Source: Gammaproteobacteria bacterium (GTDB lineage Bacteria > Pseudomonadota > Gammaproteobacteria > Steroidobacterales > Steroidobacteraceae). Taken from it: a DNA stretch of 61,757 bases. Position 1 is the first letter of the stretch; each line of letters opens with the position of its first letter. Shown here one piece after another: positions 1-9,941 of the stretch. Position numbers and translations under genes: made by a program. A model generated the notes under the pieces. It saw only the letters and a program-made list of their open reading frames with translations. It had not been told where the DNA came from and made no database searches. The stretch is taken from the NCBI GenBank assembly GCA_030040715.1, contig JASHTF010000318.1, positions 1 through 61,757 on the forward strand, in the 5' to 3' direction.

Positions 1-371
1 CGTGCGACACCACTGGTGCCGTGTGCCCAGGCAATGACAGGCCAGCCGCCGATCGGCGGCGTTCCGCGGGGAAGCAGCACTACTGCAGAGGCAGCGACGT
101 CCCGACCGTCACGCGCCCGCGAGTGATAGAGGATACGCACCGCGTGCGCTCCTGGCGGTAAGTCGTACCCCGAGAACGGCTCGGAGCGGATCAGTGCACT
201 CGGCGGCGCGGGCAACAGAGGACTCGGTGGGTCGTAGAAGCTGCTCATCGGCAGCGCGTCCCGCGCCTCTATGGCGAGCGCCTCGACGCGGGACTTCGGC
301 AGTTCGTCCGCCCACACCGAAGCCGCGACGAGCATCGCGCCAATCAGGCCGAGGTGGATCTTCATGCTCAT
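1..371 (-). CDS. Secretory-lipase-like alpha/beta hydrolase, 5' part (cut by window edge)
   Basis: This frame is missing from the ORF track because it runs off the left edge. Read from an ATG at 371 (alternative ATG at 365) it stays open to base 1, giving about 123 residues. The N-terminus is a Sec-type signal peptide (MKIHLGLIGAMLVAASVWA). The middle reads VRILYHSRARDGRDVAASAVVLLP, and the visible end reads PVIAWAHGTSGVA. This HGTSG/A pattern is typical of the oxyanion region of secreted lipase-like alpha/beta hydrolases. The catalytic Ser lies beyond the edge. The protein is probably periplasmic or secreted and acts on esters, with substrate unknown. It is separated from the efflux operon by about 70 bases and has the same orientation. 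Confidence 0.7.
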   Translation of the reverse strand, partial: MSMKIHLGLIGAMLVAASVWADELPKSRVEALAIEARDALPMSSFYDPPSPLLPAPPSALIRSEPFSGYDLPPGAHAVRILYHSRARDGRDVAASAVVLLPRGTPPIGGWPVIAWAHGTSGVA

Positions 372-444
372 GGATCGTGATTCCAACAGAGATAATCTGC
401 CATCGCACGCCTGAAACGCCAAGTCCGCGCGCGAGCAAACCCCT

Positions 445-1911
445 TCAAGGCACGTGCAGTTGACTATCGGACCAGCCGCCCCCCAGGTCACCGATCAGGG
501 CCACCGCTGCGAGCAGCCGCATCTGCTGTACGTTGAGCGCACTTTGCTGATCGGCGAGCTGCGTCTCCTGTGCCGCGGCGACCGTAGTGTAGTCGACGGT
601 GCCGGCTTGAAATTCGGCCAGGGCGATCTGCGTTCCGCGAATGGAATCCCGCACGGCTACGTCCAGGGCCTGCGCCTGGTCCGAGAGGATTCGAAGCTGC
701 GCCAGATCGTTTTCAACATCCTGCAAGGCACTGAGCACCGTGCCGCGGTAGCCTGCCACCGCTGCTTCATAGGCCGCCCTGGCTGCCTCCACCTGGCCAC
801 GGCGGGCACCGAAGTCGAGCAGCGTCTCGGAGCCCGCAGCGCCCAGCGACCACACGTAGTTCGCGCTGTGCAGCAGGCCGTCGAGGGGCGATTGCGAAAA
901 GCCGGCGGCACCCGACAATGACAGGGTGGGATAGTAGGCCGCGACGGCGATGCCGACGGCGGCGTTCTGCGCTGCCATGGTGCGCTCGGCGGCGGCGATA
1001 TCGGGTCGCCGCTGCAGTAGCGTCGCGGGCATGCCGGCCGGTACGTTCGGCAACCTCGGCATCGCGGTGCCTTCCGGAATATCGAGGTCTTCGGGATTCT
1101 CGCCTGCCAGTACCGCGATTGCATGCGCGTACTGCGCCCGCGCCACCCCCAGGCCGATCAGTGATGCCTGCGCGGATTCGAGCGCGACCTGCGCCGTGAT
1201 CACCGCCGAAGGGGGTGCCGCAGTGATGCCCGCCGTACCCTGGGCCTGCGTTATGCGCAGCGACTGGCGATAGCTCTCCACGGTGGTGCGTTGCAGATCG
1301 ATGTCGGCATCCGCGTAGCGCAATTCGATGACTGTTTGCGCCAACAGCGTCTGCTCGGAGAGCGTCGCGTTGGCGAGGGTCGCCTCGTCGGCCTGCGCAG
1401 TAGCCGCGCTCTGTTCGATCGTCCGGCGCACCTTGCCCCACAGGTCCGGTGTCCAGCTCGCCGAGGCCTCGAGGGTCGCGGCGTTGACGACCGTGCGACT
1501 GTTGCTCGGCGTAGTCGACGGCGCGCCAGGAGGGGATGCGTTGGTGCTGGAGCTCGCTGGACCTCCGGACCGCGTCACCGAGCCATTCACGCTGACCGTA
1601 GGAAACAGCTGGCTGCGGGCCACTCGCACTTCCGCCAGCGCTTGCAGATAGTTCTCATAGCTCTGCCGCACCGTCTGATTGGATACCGCCACCATGGGCT
1701 CGAGGCGATCGAGCAGCGGATCGTGAAACTCGGTCCACCACGCTCCCTTCGGCTCGGCGTCCGCGGGTGCTGCCTGCGTCCACCCGGACAGCTCCTTATA
1801 CTGCTGCGGTACCGGCACCGTCGGTCGGTGGTAGTTGGGTCCGACCGCGCACGAGCCGAGCGACAGAGCCAGCCCGAACGGCACAGCTGATTTCCAGCTG
1901 ACGGCGCTCAT
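445..1911 (-). CDS. RND efflux outer-membrane factor, NodT/OprM-type lipoprotein
   Basis: A 488-residue TolC-like channel that would carry substrates of the RND pump across the outer membrane. The signal peptide ends in a lipobox (LGSC at about residues 18-21) followed by AVGPNYHRP, the classic start of NodT/OprM family outer-membrane lipoproteins. Two long OEP repeats follow, with the usual helical stretches (e.g. VRQSYENYLQALAEVRVARSQL and VEAARAAYEAAVAGYRG). The length is normal for the family. The start overlaps the stop of the upstream pump gene (ATGA), so the two are translationally coupled. Last gene of the mdtABC-like operon. Confidence 0.93.
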   Translation of the reverse strand: MSAVSWKSAVPFGLALSLGSCAVGPNYHRPTVPVPQQYKELSGWTQAAPADAEPKGAWWTEFHDPLLDRLEPMVAVSNQTVRQSYENYLQALAEVRVARSQLFPTVSVNGSVTRSGGPASSSTNASPPGAPSTTPSNSRTVVNAATLEASASWTPDLWGKVRRTIEQSAATAQADEATLANATLSEQTLLAQTVIELRYADADIDLQRTTVESYRQSLRITQAQGTAGITAAPPSAVITAQVALESAQASLIGLGVARAQYAHAIAVLAGENPEDLDIPEGTAMPRLPNVPAGMPATLLQRRPDIAAAERTMAAQNAAVGIAVAAYYPTLSLSGAAGFSQSPLDGLLHSANYVWSLGAAGSETLLDFGARRGQVEAARAAYEAAVAGYRGTVLSALQDVENDLAQLRILSDQAQALDVAVRDSIRGTQIALAEFQAGTVDYTTVAAAQETQLADQQSALNVQQMRLLAAVALIGDLGGGWSDSQLHVP

Positions 1912-4900
1912 ACGTCCGCCGCGAGACTATCTTGCGACGCCGACGGTGCCACCAGCTGGCGCAGCTTGATTCGCAGACGGTCCATATAGAGGTAGATCAC
2001 CGGCGTGGTGTACAGGGTGAACACCTGACTCAGAATCAAGCCTCCGATCACGGTGATGCCGAGCGGCTGGCGCAGGGATGCGCCCTCACCAAAACCAATC
2101 GCCAGCGGCAACGCGCCCAGGGCCGCAGCGGCGGTCGTCATCATGATCGGGCGCAGCCGTATCTGGGCCGCGTCGTGAATGGCGTGACGCGCATCCCACC
2201 GGTGCTCGCGCTGATTATGGATTGCTACGTCGATCATCATGATCGCATTCTTCTTGACGATGCCGATCAGCAAGATGATGCCGATCAAAGCGATCACTGA
2301 GAACGGAGTATCGAAGATCAGCAGCGCCAGCGTCGCGCCAATGCCGGCGGAGGGCAACGTGGATAGAATCGTCACCGGATGCACCGTGTTCTCGTACAGG
2401 ATCCCGAGCACGATGTAGACCGCTACCAGCGCCGCCAGCACCAGCAGCGGCATGGTCGACATCGATTGCGCGTACACCTGGCCAGCGCCGGCAAAGCTGC
2501 CGTGGATCGATGACGGCACCCCCAGCTCTCTGACGGCCTGATCGAGCGCCGCCGAAGCCCGGCTGAGGGAGCCCCCGGGTGGCAGATTGAAGGAGATGGT
2601 CGCGGCGACCAGCCCACTTTGATGGTTGACCTGTGTGGCCGTATGGTCGGCGGTGTAGGTGGCCAATACCGGCAGCGGCACGAGGGTCTCCGCGGCGGTC
2701 GTATCGGCGCTGCCGGTTGAGCCGCCTCCCTTGCTGTTAGCGATGCTGTTGGTGACCGAGTTGGCCTCGGCACTGGCATTGTTCGCGTTGGTCGCGGTGG
2801 CGGCCGCCGCCGCGGCGGACACGGCCGCAACGGAGGACACCGGTGTTATGGTCTCGCTCGGCGCCTGCGTCTGCTGGGTGCCGTTGGCGTTGCCGGCAGC
2901 GGTGCTGAAATAGGTGCGATTGAGCATGCTCGGGTATTGCCAGTACTTCGGCGCTACCTCCATGACCACGAAGTACTGGTTGAACGGGTTGTAGATGGTT
3001 GACACCGTACGCTGACCGAAGGCGTCGTAGAGTACATTGTCGAGTTGATTGGGCACGAAGCTGTAGCGCCTGGCGGTGTCGCGACGGATGGTGACGAAGG
3101 TTTCCAGGCCGTGCTGCTGCAGGTCCGAGTTGACGTCGACCAGATCAGCGCGCGCTCGTCCCAGGGCCGTTACGAGTTTTGGAGTCCACTGGTACAGCGC
3201 GGCGCTGTCGTCGCTGGTGAGCGTGTATTGATACTCTGCCGCCGATTGCCGCCCGCCGATGTGCAGATCCTGTACCGCCTGTAGCAGCAGACGCGCGCCG
3301 GTCACCTGACCGAGCTTGGGCCGCAGACGTTGCACTACCTGATCGGCGGTGAGGTGGCGCTGCGCGAGCGGCTTGAGCTCCACATACACGTTGGCGGTAT
3401 TGAGCGCGCGCGTACCGGTAATCCCGATTACCGACGCGACGGCCGGATCCTGCTGCACGATACCCTGCAGCTGCGCGAGCTTGGTACGCATCGCCTGAAA
3501 GGAAATGCTCTGATCAGCGATGATCTGCCCGATGAGCAAGCCGTTGTCCTGTTCGGGGAAGAATGTCGTCGGCACCAGTCTGAACAGATATACGTTGAGC
3601 GCGATGAGCCCGACCAGAATCAATGCGACCAACAGCGAATGTCCGAGCACGCCGTCCAGCGACCGTGAATAGGCGTCTTTGAAGCGCTGGAACTGGGCGT
3701 TCACCCAGGTCGCCCAGTGCGCGCGAGTCTTGAGTGCCTGCGGGTGGGCAAGGAGATAAGCACACATGGTCGGTGTAATCGTCAGGGAGATCAGTAGCGA
3801 CAGCAAAATCGCTATCGACAGCGTCACCGCGAATTCATGGAACAGCAGACCGACGATGCCCGGCATCAGGAGAATGGGGATGAACACGGCGATCAGCGAC
3901 AGGCTCATCGAGATCACCGTGAAGCTGACCTCGCGGCTGCCGCGCAACGCCGCCTCGCGCGCCTCCACCCCCGATTCGATGTGGCGCACGATGTTCTCCA
4001 TCACCACTACCGCGTCATCGACTACGAAGCCGGTGGCGATGGTCAGGGCCATGAGGGACAGGTTGTCGATGCTGTAGCCGAGCAGGTACATCGGTCCGAA
4101 TGTGCCGATGATCGATAGCGGCAGCACTACCGCCGGGATCAAGGCCGCGCGCCACGATTGCAGAAATACAAATACCACCGCGATGACGAGCAGTACCGCA
4201 AGGAAGAGACTACGCTCGGTGTCGGTCACCGCCGCGGTCACGGACTGCGAGCGGTCGAGTGCGATGTGCACCTGGATCTCGGGTGGCAGCGTCGCCTCGA
4301 CCGAGGGCAGTACCTTCTTGATCTGGCCGACGGTCTTGATGATGTTGGCGCCCGGCAGCGGAAACACTACCACCGCCACCGTCGGCTCGTTGTTGTACAG
4401 GCCGGCGTTGCGGATGTTCTCGTTCGAGTCGATGACCTCGGCCACGTCGTGCAACATGACGGGCGCGCCGTTGCGGTACGCGATCACCAGATCGTGGTAG
4501 TCCGCGGCCTTGCTGGCTTGATCATTGGACAGCACCTCATAGCGCTGGTCGCCCTGATCGATGAAGCCCTTGGCGCTGTCGGCGTTGGCGGCGGCGATCG
4601 CGGCGCGCACGTCTTCGAGGCCAATGCCATAGCTGCTGAGCTTGTCGGGCTCGAGCTCGACGCGGACCGAGGGCAAGGCGCTGCCGCCGAGGGTGATCTG
4701 CCCGACGCCGTCGATCTGCGACAGCTGCTGTTGGATCACCGTGTCCGCAGAATCGTACAGCTGTGCCGTGGTGAGCGTGCTCGAGGTGAGCGCCAAAATG
4801 ATGATCGGCGAGTCGGCGGGGTTGTACTTGCGATAAGTCGGGTTGTTGCGCAACGTCGTCGGCAGGTCGGCGCGCGCCGCCTGAATCGCGGCCTCGACGT

Positions 4901-5219
4901 CGCGCGCGGCACCGTCGATATCGCGATTCAATGCGAACTGTGTGACTATCGAAGCCGAGCCGACCGTACTGGTAGAGGTCAACTCGTTGACACCCGCGAT
5001 CGTTCCCAGGCGCCGCTCGAGCGGCTCGGCGACCGTCGCGGCCATGACATCAGGGCTCGCGCCCGCCATGCTCGCCTGTACTACGATGACCGGAAAGGTA
5101 ACGTCGGGTAACGGTGCCACCGGCAGACGGAAGTAGGCCAGCAGCCCCGAGAGCGCGATCGCGATCGCCAGCAGCGTGGTCGCGACCGGACGGCGGATGA
5201 AGAGCGCCGGAATGTTCAC
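1908..5219 (-). CDS. RND multidrug efflux permease, MdtC-like
   Basis: Inner-membrane proton/drug antiporter subunit of 1103 residues. The N-terminus MNIPALFIRRPVATTLL, the first transmembrane helix and the TM4 motif GFVVDDAVVVMENIVRH (with the conserved Asp pair used in proton relay) identify the HAE1 RND family. It is longer than the usual ~1030 residues because of a roughly 75-residue insertion rich in Ala, Ser, Asn and Thr at about residues 770-845, in the second periplasmic domain. The start is GTG, overlapping the stop of the upstream pump (GTGA). Two adjacent, non-identical RND genes behind one adaptor match the MdtBC heteromultimeric arrangement. Confidence 0.93.
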   Translation of the reverse strand: MNIPALFIRRPVATTLLAIAIALSGLLAYFRLPVAPLPDVTFPVIVVQASMAGASPDVMAATVAEPLERRLGTIAGVNELTSTSTVGSASIVTQFALNRDIDGAARDVEAAIQAARADLPTTLRNNPTYRKYNPADSPIIILALTSSTLTTAQLYDSADTVIQQQLSQIDGVGQITLGGSALPSVRVELEPDKLSSYGIGLEDVRAAIAAANADSAKGFIDQGDQRYEVLSNDQASKAADYHDLVIAYRNGAPVMLHDVAEVIDSNENIRNAGLYNNEPTVAVVVFPLPGANIIKTVGQIKKVLPSVEATLPPEIQVHIALDRSQSVTAAVTDTERSLFLAVLLVIAVVFVFLQSWRAALIPAVVLPLSIIGTFGPMYLLGYSIDNLSLMALTIATGFVVDDAVVVMENIVRHIESGVEAREAALRGSREVSFTVISMSLSLIAVFIPILLMPGIVGLLFHEFAVTLSIAILLSLLISLTITPTMCAYLLAHPQALKTRAHWATWVNAQFQRFKDAYSRSLDGVLGHSLLVALILVGLIALNVYLFRLVPTTFFPEQDNGLLIGQIIADQSISFQAMRTKLAQLQGIVQQDPAVASVIGITGTRALNTANVYVELKPLAQRHLTADQVVQRLRPKLGQVTGARLLLQAVQDLHIGGRQSAAEYQYTLTSDDSAALYQWTPKLVTALGRARADLVDVNSDLQQHGLETFVTIRRDTARRYSFVPNQLDNVLYDAFGQRTVSTIYNPFNQYFVVMEVAPKYWQYPSMLNRTYFSTAAGNANGTQQTQAPSETITPVSSVAAVSAAAAAATATNANNASAEANSVTNSIANSKGGGSTGSADTTAAETLVPLPVLATYTADHTATQVNHQSGLVAATISFNLPPGGSLSRASAALDQAVRELGVPSSIHGSFAGAGQVYAQSMSTMPLLVLAALVAVYIVLGILYENTVHPVTILSTLPSAGIGATLALLIFDTPFSVIALIGIILLIGIVKKNAIMMIDVAIHNQREHRWDARHAIHDAAQIRLRPIMMTTAAAALGALPLAIGFGEGASLRQPLGITVIGGLILSQVFTLYTTPVIYLYMDRLRIKLRQLVAPSASQDSLAADV

Positions 5220-8200
5220 GTCGTAGCCGCAGCGCCCGCGCTCGGCGGGTGTGCGTCACTGTAACGGTGCGACAGCCGATCGAACAGCAGGTAGATCACC
5301 GGAGTGGTGAACAGCGTCAGCATCTGACTCAGCGCAAGGCCGCCGATGATCACCAGCCCGAGCGGACGGCGCAGCTCCGAACCGGTACCCGTGCCGAGCA
5401 GCATCGGCAGCGCACCCAGCATGGCCGCGAGCGTGGTCATGAGGATCGGCCGAAAGCGCAGCAGCGAAGCCTGCAGGATCGCATCCTGAGGCGCTGCGTG
5501 GTGCTGGCGCTCGGCATCGAGCGCGAAATCCACGATCATGATGCCGTTCTTTTTGACGATGCCGATCAGCAGCACGATGCCGATGATGCCGATGACGCCG
5601 AGGTCACTGCCGGCCAGCATCAGCGCCAGCAGCGCACCGATGCCCGCCGACGGCAGCGTCGACAAGATGGTCACCGGGTGGATGAAGCTCTCGTAGAGCA
5701 CGCCGAGCACGATGTAGACCGTAACCAGCGCTGCGATCAGCAGGAACAGCTCGCTCGAGAGCGAATCCTGCAGCGCCTGCGCGGCGCCCTGGAAGGAGCT
5801 CGTGATCGACGGCGGCAGGTGCAGCGCGCGTTGCGCCTGCTCGATCTCGTCGACCGCCCCACTCAGGGAGGCATCCTGGGCGAGGTTGAACGACACGGTA
5901 ACGGCGGGGAACTGCGCCAGATGGCTCACCACCAGCGGCGCTTTGGTGACCTTGATGTCGGCGATGCCGCTCAGCGGCACTTGGCCGGTGCCGCTGGTCT
6001 GCGTCGGCAGGTACAGGGCACCGAGCGAGCGCAGACTCGCGAGGCTGCTGGGTTTGGCGACCAGAATGACCCGATACTGATTGGATTGATTGAAGATGGT
6101 CGAGACGATGCGCTGGCCGAGCGCGTCATACAACGCGTTGTCGATGGTCGCGGCCGTGATCCCATAGCGCGCGGCGAGCTGGCGGTTGACCTCCACCTCG
6201 ACGCTCAGACCCTCGTTGTTCAGATCACTGGTAACGTCAGTGATCGACTTGATCTGACGCATGCGCGCCATCAGCTCCGGTACGTAGCGCTCGAAAGCTT
6301 GCTGATCCGGACCGCGCAACACCAACTGATACTGATTCGGTGACACCACCGTAGCCAGCGTAAGGTCCTGCTCGGGCTGCAGGTACAACTTGATCCCGGT
6401 CACGCCCGCGACCGCGGCCTGCAGCCGCCGTGCGATCTGACTGGCCGTACCCGATCGGTCATCGCGCGGGCGGAGATTGATCAGAAAGCGACCGTTGTTG
6501 AGCGTCGTGTTGGTACCGTCGACACCGACATAGGAGGTGAGCGAAGTCACGTCGGCATCGCGCAGAATCACGTCCGCGATTGCCATCTGGCGCGCCGCCA
6601 TGGTCTGGTACGACACCGAGTTGTCCGCCACGCTGATGCCCTGGATCACGCCGACGTCCTGCACCGGGAACAGGCCCTTGGGGATCGCGACGTACAGCAG
6701 CACGGTCAGGGCCAACGTCGTGCACGCCACGATCAGCGTCAGGGGTTGGTGCTGCAGAACCCAGTGCAGGCCGCGCTCGTAGGCCGCGAGCAGGCGGTTG
6801 AACAGCTGCTCATTGAGGCGCTCGAAGCGGCTCTGACGGCGCTCGGCCTTGGGTCGCAGGATCCGCGCGCACATCATCGGCACCAGAGTCAGCGACACCA
6901 CCGCCGAGATGACGATGGTCGCCGCCAGGGTGACCGCGAACTCGCTGAACAACCGGCCGATGACGCCTCCCATGAACAACAGGGGAATCAGTACCGCGAT
7001 CAAGGACACCGTCAGTGAGATGATGGTGAAACCGATCTGCCCGGCCCCGCGCAGCGCCGCCTGCATCGCGCCAACACCCTCCTCCAGATAGCGCACGATG
7101 TTCTCGATCATGACGATCGAATCATCGACCACGAAGCCGGTAGCGATGATCAGCGCCATGAGCGACAGGTTGTCGATCGAGAAGTTGAGCTCGTACATGA
7201 CCGCCAGGGTCGCGATCAGCGACACGGGCACGGAGATGCTCGGAATGACCGTGGCCGGCAGATTGCGCAGGAACACGAAGATCACCAGGATCACCAGTGC
7301 GATCGCGAGCAGCAACTCGAGCGTGGCGTCCGCCACCGAAGCACGAATCACTCCGGTGCTGTCAGAAACCACCTGCACGTGCATCGCCTGCGGCAGGCTC
7401 GCGAGCAACACCGGCAGTTGCCGGTTGATCTCGTCGACGGTAGCGATCACGTTGGCACTGGGTTGGCGCATCACGTTGAGCACGATCGCCGGGGTGCGAT
7501 TGAGCCAGGCGCCCTGCTCGATGTCCTGCGCCGCCTGCGACACGCTCGCGACATCGCGCATGAACACCGGTGCCCCGTTCTGATAGGCGATCACCGAATT
7601 CAGATAATCCTGAGGGCTCTGAATCTGATCGTTGTCGTTGATGGTGTAGTCCAGGTCGGGTCCGTCAAAATTGCCCTTGGGTTGACTGACATTGATGTTG
7701 GACAGCAGCGTGCGCAGGTCGTCGAGATTCAGTCCATAGCCGGCGAGTTTCTGTGGATCCACCTCGACGCGGATGGCCGGCACGTTGCCACCCAGAGGCG
7801 TGACCAGGCCGACTCCCGGCACCTCGGAGATCTTCGCCGCCAGGCGATTGTTGGCGAGGTCCTGCAGTTGCGTCAGCGACATCGATTCCGAGGTCACGGC
7901 CAGGGTCATGATGGGTTGATCGGCTGGATTGACCTTGGCATAGATCGGTGGTGCCGGCAGGCCGGTCGGCAGCAGACTGTTGGCTGCGTTGATCGCCTCT
8001 TGCACGTTCTGCTCGGCGACGTCGAGATTGAGCGCGAGGCTGAACTGCAATGTGATGATGGACGCGCCCGCGGAGCTCGCGGACGTCATCTGCGACAGGC
8101 CGGGGATCTGGCCCAACTGCACCTCCAGGGGCGCCGTCACCGTGGTCGCCATCACCTGCGGACTGGCGCCGGGGTAGAAGGTCTGCACCTGGATGGTCGG

Positions 8201-8326
8201 ATAGTCGACGTTCGGCAGCGACGAGATGGGCAGCTGCCGCACGGCTACTAACCCGATGAGCACCAGCGCGATCATCAGCAGCGAAGTCGCAATCGGGCGC
8301 TCGATGAAGAGACGAGAGACGTTCAT
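5216..8326 (-). CDS. RND multidrug efflux permease, MdtB-like
   Basis: 1036-residue RND pump subunit, partner of the downstream MdtC-like protein. It begins MNVSRLFIERPIATSLLM and carries the TM4 signature GFVVDDSIVMIENIVRY. Both periplasmic porter domains and twelve membrane helices are expected from the full length. It starts 40 bases after the adaptor gene stop and overlaps the next pump gene by 4 bases, so operon order is adaptor, MdtB, MdtC, outer-membrane factor. Known MdtBC pumps export bile salts, novobiocin and similar amphiphiles. The actual substrate here is unknown. Confidence 0.93.
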   Translation of the reverse strand: MNVSRLFIERPIATSLLMIALVLIGLVAVRQLPISSLPNVDYPTIQVQTFYPGASPQVMATTVTAPLEVQLGQIPGLSQMTSASSAGASIITLQFSLALNLDVAEQNVQEAINAANSLLPTGLPAPPIYAKVNPADQPIMTLAVTSESMSLTQLQDLANNRLAAKISEVPGVGLVTPLGGNVPAIRVEVDPQKLAGYGLNLDDLRTLLSNINVSQPKGNFDGPDLDYTINDNDQIQSPQDYLNSVIAYQNGAPVFMRDVASVSQAAQDIEQGAWLNRTPAIVLNVMRQPSANVIATVDEINRQLPVLLASLPQAMHVQVVSDSTGVIRASVADATLELLLAIALVILVIFVFLRNLPATVIPSISVPVSLIATLAVMYELNFSIDNLSLMALIIATGFVVDDSIVMIENIVRYLEEGVGAMQAALRGAGQIGFTIISLTVSLIAVLIPLLFMGGVIGRLFSEFAVTLAATIVISAVVSLTLVPMMCARILRPKAERRQSRFERLNEQLFNRLLAAYERGLHWVLQHQPLTLIVACTTLALTVLLYVAIPKGLFPVQDVGVIQGISVADNSVSYQTMAARQMAIADVILRDADVTSLTSYVGVDGTNTTLNNGRFLINLRPRDDRSGTASQIARRLQAAVAGVTGIKLYLQPEQDLTLATVVSPNQYQLVLRGPDQQAFERYVPELMARMRQIKSITDVTSDLNNEGLSVEVEVNRQLAARYGITAATIDNALYDALGQRIVSTIFNQSNQYRVILVAKPSSLASLRSLGALYLPTQTSGTGQVPLSGIADIKVTKAPLVVSHLAQFPAVTVSFNLAQDASLSGAVDEIEQAQRALHLPPSITSSFQGAAQALQDSLSSELFLLIAALVTVYIVLGVLYESFIHPVTILSTLPSAGIGALLALMLAGSDLGVIGIIGIVLLIGIVKKNGIMIVDFALDAERQHHAAPQDAILQASLLRFRPILMTTLAAMLGALPMLLGTGTGSELRRPLGLVIIGGLALSQMLTLFTTPVIYLLFDRLSHRYSDAHPPSAGAAATT

Positions 8327-8366
8327 CGCTGCCCTGCGACGCTGGCGCGAACTGCCACGCTAGGCT

Positions 8367-9698
8367 TCAACCCGTCCTCGCGTTGGAGCCGCCGGAGCGT
8401 GGCTGCCTCACCGGCTGCGAGGGGGAGGTCGAGGGCGAGGTCGAGGGGGAGGTTGAGGGGGACGCCGAGGGCGAGGTTGAAGGCGAGGTTGAGGGGGAGG
8501 TCGAGGTCGACGGCGCTGCCTGGCCTGGCGGGGCAGCGCTGCTCGGCGCCTCGCGGATCCGGGCGCCGTCGGTGAGCTGGTCAGTGCCATCGATGACGAC
8601 GCTGTCACCGGCCGCGAGCCCCTCGATCACCGCCGTCGCCAGGCCGCTACTCGGCCCCACCCTGATCGGGTGCACCGAAACGGTGTTGTTGGGATTGACC
8701 AGATAGACGTAATCGCCAGGTGCGCCGCTCAACACTGCAGCAGTCGGTATCAATACCGTCTGATGCAGTGTGTCGACGAGTATCTTGATATTGACGAACT
8801 CGTTCGGATAAAGCCCCTCATCGTCGTTGGCGAATTGCGCCCGCAGGGTCACCGTGCCGGTACTGGTCGCCATCTGATTGCTGATCGCGTAGAGCGTGCC
8901 GGTGGCGATCTGCTCGCTGTTGTCGCTGGTGTAGGCAGTGACGGTGAGCTTGGCGCCGGTGTTGACGCGATCGATCACCTGCTGCAAATCGTTCTGCGCG
9001 ATGGTGAACTCCACGGTGGTCGGCTTCATCGTCGTGATGACCACGATTCCCGGAGAGCTGGAGGCGGTCACGTAGTTGCCAGGATCGACCAGGCGCAGGC
9101 CGACGCGGCCGGCCACGGGTGCCGTGATGTGGCAGTAGAGCAGATCGAGCTGGTATTGGGCGATCGCAGCCTGGTCGGATTTCACCTGGCCCTCGTCCTG
9201 CTTGACGAGGAACTCCTGATCGGTGGCGGTCTGTTCCGCGATGGCCTTCTGCGCCAGTAGCTGCTGATAACGCGTCAGATCGGAGCGCGCCTGATCAAGC
9301 AGCGCCTGATCCTTCAGCAGCGCCGCCTGCGCCTGTTGCAGATCGATCTGGTACTGGCGCGGATCGATCTCGGCCAGAAATTGTCCCTTGACGACGTCCT
9401 GCCCCTCTTGGTATGCCACCGCGGTCAAATAACCGCTCAACTGCGGCAGCACGGTCACCGTGGCGACGGGGGTGACGGTTCCGAGCTCGGACAGCGTCTC
9501 GGGCATGTCGCCGAGCGTTGCTCGCGCCACCCTGACCGCCTGCGCGGCGGCAGCGCCTTTCGCTGCCCGGTGTTCGAACAGGTGCAGCAGCACCAATGCC
9601 ACTAACAACGCGGCTACGATGCCCAGGATCCATTTGGTGCGCGCCTGCCGTGGAGGCATCCCGGGGTGGCTGGGCGCCGCGTTCTGTTGATTCTCCAT
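8367..9698 (-). CDS. RND efflux periplasmic adaptor, MdtA-like
   Basis: Membrane-fusion protein of about 443 residues linking the RND pump to the outer-membrane channel. One N-terminal membrane anchor (WILGIVAALLVALVLLHLF) precedes the lipoyl-like halves, the alpha-helical hairpin (LLDQARSDLTRYQQLLAQKAIAEQT) and the beta-barrel domains. The ORF track starts at a TTG (9710); the ATG at 9698 (MENQQNAAPSHPG) is the more likely start. The C-terminus is unusual: after the normal end (VIDGTDQLTDGARIREAPSS) there is a roughly 45-residue tail of repeated Ser-Pro-Ser-Thr, encoded by a 12-base tandem repeat, then a basic Arg/Gly end. First gene of the pump operon. Confidence 0.92.
   Translation of the reverse strand: MENQQNAAPSHPGMPPRQARTKWILGIVAALLVALVLLHLFEHRAAKGAAAAQAVRVARATLGDMPETLSELGTVTPVATVTVLPQLSGYLTAVAYQEGQDVVKGQFLAEIDPRQYQIDLQQAQAALLKDQALLDQARSDLTRYQQLLAQKAIAEQTATDQEFLVKQDEGQVKSDQAAIAQYQLDLLYCHITAPVAGRVGLRLVDPGNYVTASSSPGIVVITTMKPTTVEFTIAQNDLQQVIDRVNTGAKLTVTAYTSDNSEQIATGTLYAISNQMATSTGTVTLRAQFANDDEGLYPNEFVNIKILVDTLHQTVLIPTAAVLSGAPGDYVYLVNPNNTVSVHPIRVGPSSGLATAVIEGLAAGDSVVIDGTDQLTDGARIREAPSSAAPPGQAAPSTSTSPSTSPSTSPSASPSTSPSTSPSTSPSQPVRQPRSGGSNARTG
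8418..8511. repeat. 12-bp tandem repeat inside the mdtA-like 3' end
   Basis: Imperfect 12-base units of the type GAGGTCGAGGGC (plus strand) run for roughly eight copies. On the coding strand they encode Ser-Thr-Ser-Pro units of the adaptor tail. Such in-frame repeats can change copy number by slippage without breaking the gene. Confidence 0.85.
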
Positions 9699-9867
9699 CG
9701 GCTGACTCAATTGGTTGCGATCATCGTTCGAGCCCCAAATTCACCTCGGCGTTCGCCAGGTGGACGACAATTAATCCGTCGCGGTTAATAAACGTGAAGC
9801 AACCTCAAAAGCGGGGTTGAGTTCGTCTGATTTTCTGAGCGCTGGGCGCCGACAGGATTATTCCCTG

Positions 9868-9939
9868 GGCGGCGGAAGCGGTCTAGGCTGCGGAAGCGGT
9901 CTAGGCTGCGGAAGCGATCTAGGCGGCGGAAGCGGTCCA
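9868..9939. repeat. 18-bp tandem repeat, four units, directly 3' of the puuB-like gene
   Basis: Four adjacent 18-base units: GGCGGCGGAAGCGGTCTA at 9868, GGCTGCGGAAGCGGTCTA at 9886, GGCTGCGGAAGCGATCTA at 9904 and GGCGGCGGAAGCGGTCCA at 9922. They end two bases before the stop codon triplet of the oxidase, so they lie in its 3' untranslated region, about 160 bases upstream of the adaptor gene start. There are no spacers, so this is a minisatellite-like array and not a CRISPR. Confidence 0.9.
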
Positions 9940-9941
9940 GG

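Noticed and set aside
8418-8511. Possible CRISPR
   Set aside because: 12-base tandem units without spacers, coding for a Ser-Pro-Ser-Thr tail; not a CRISPR.
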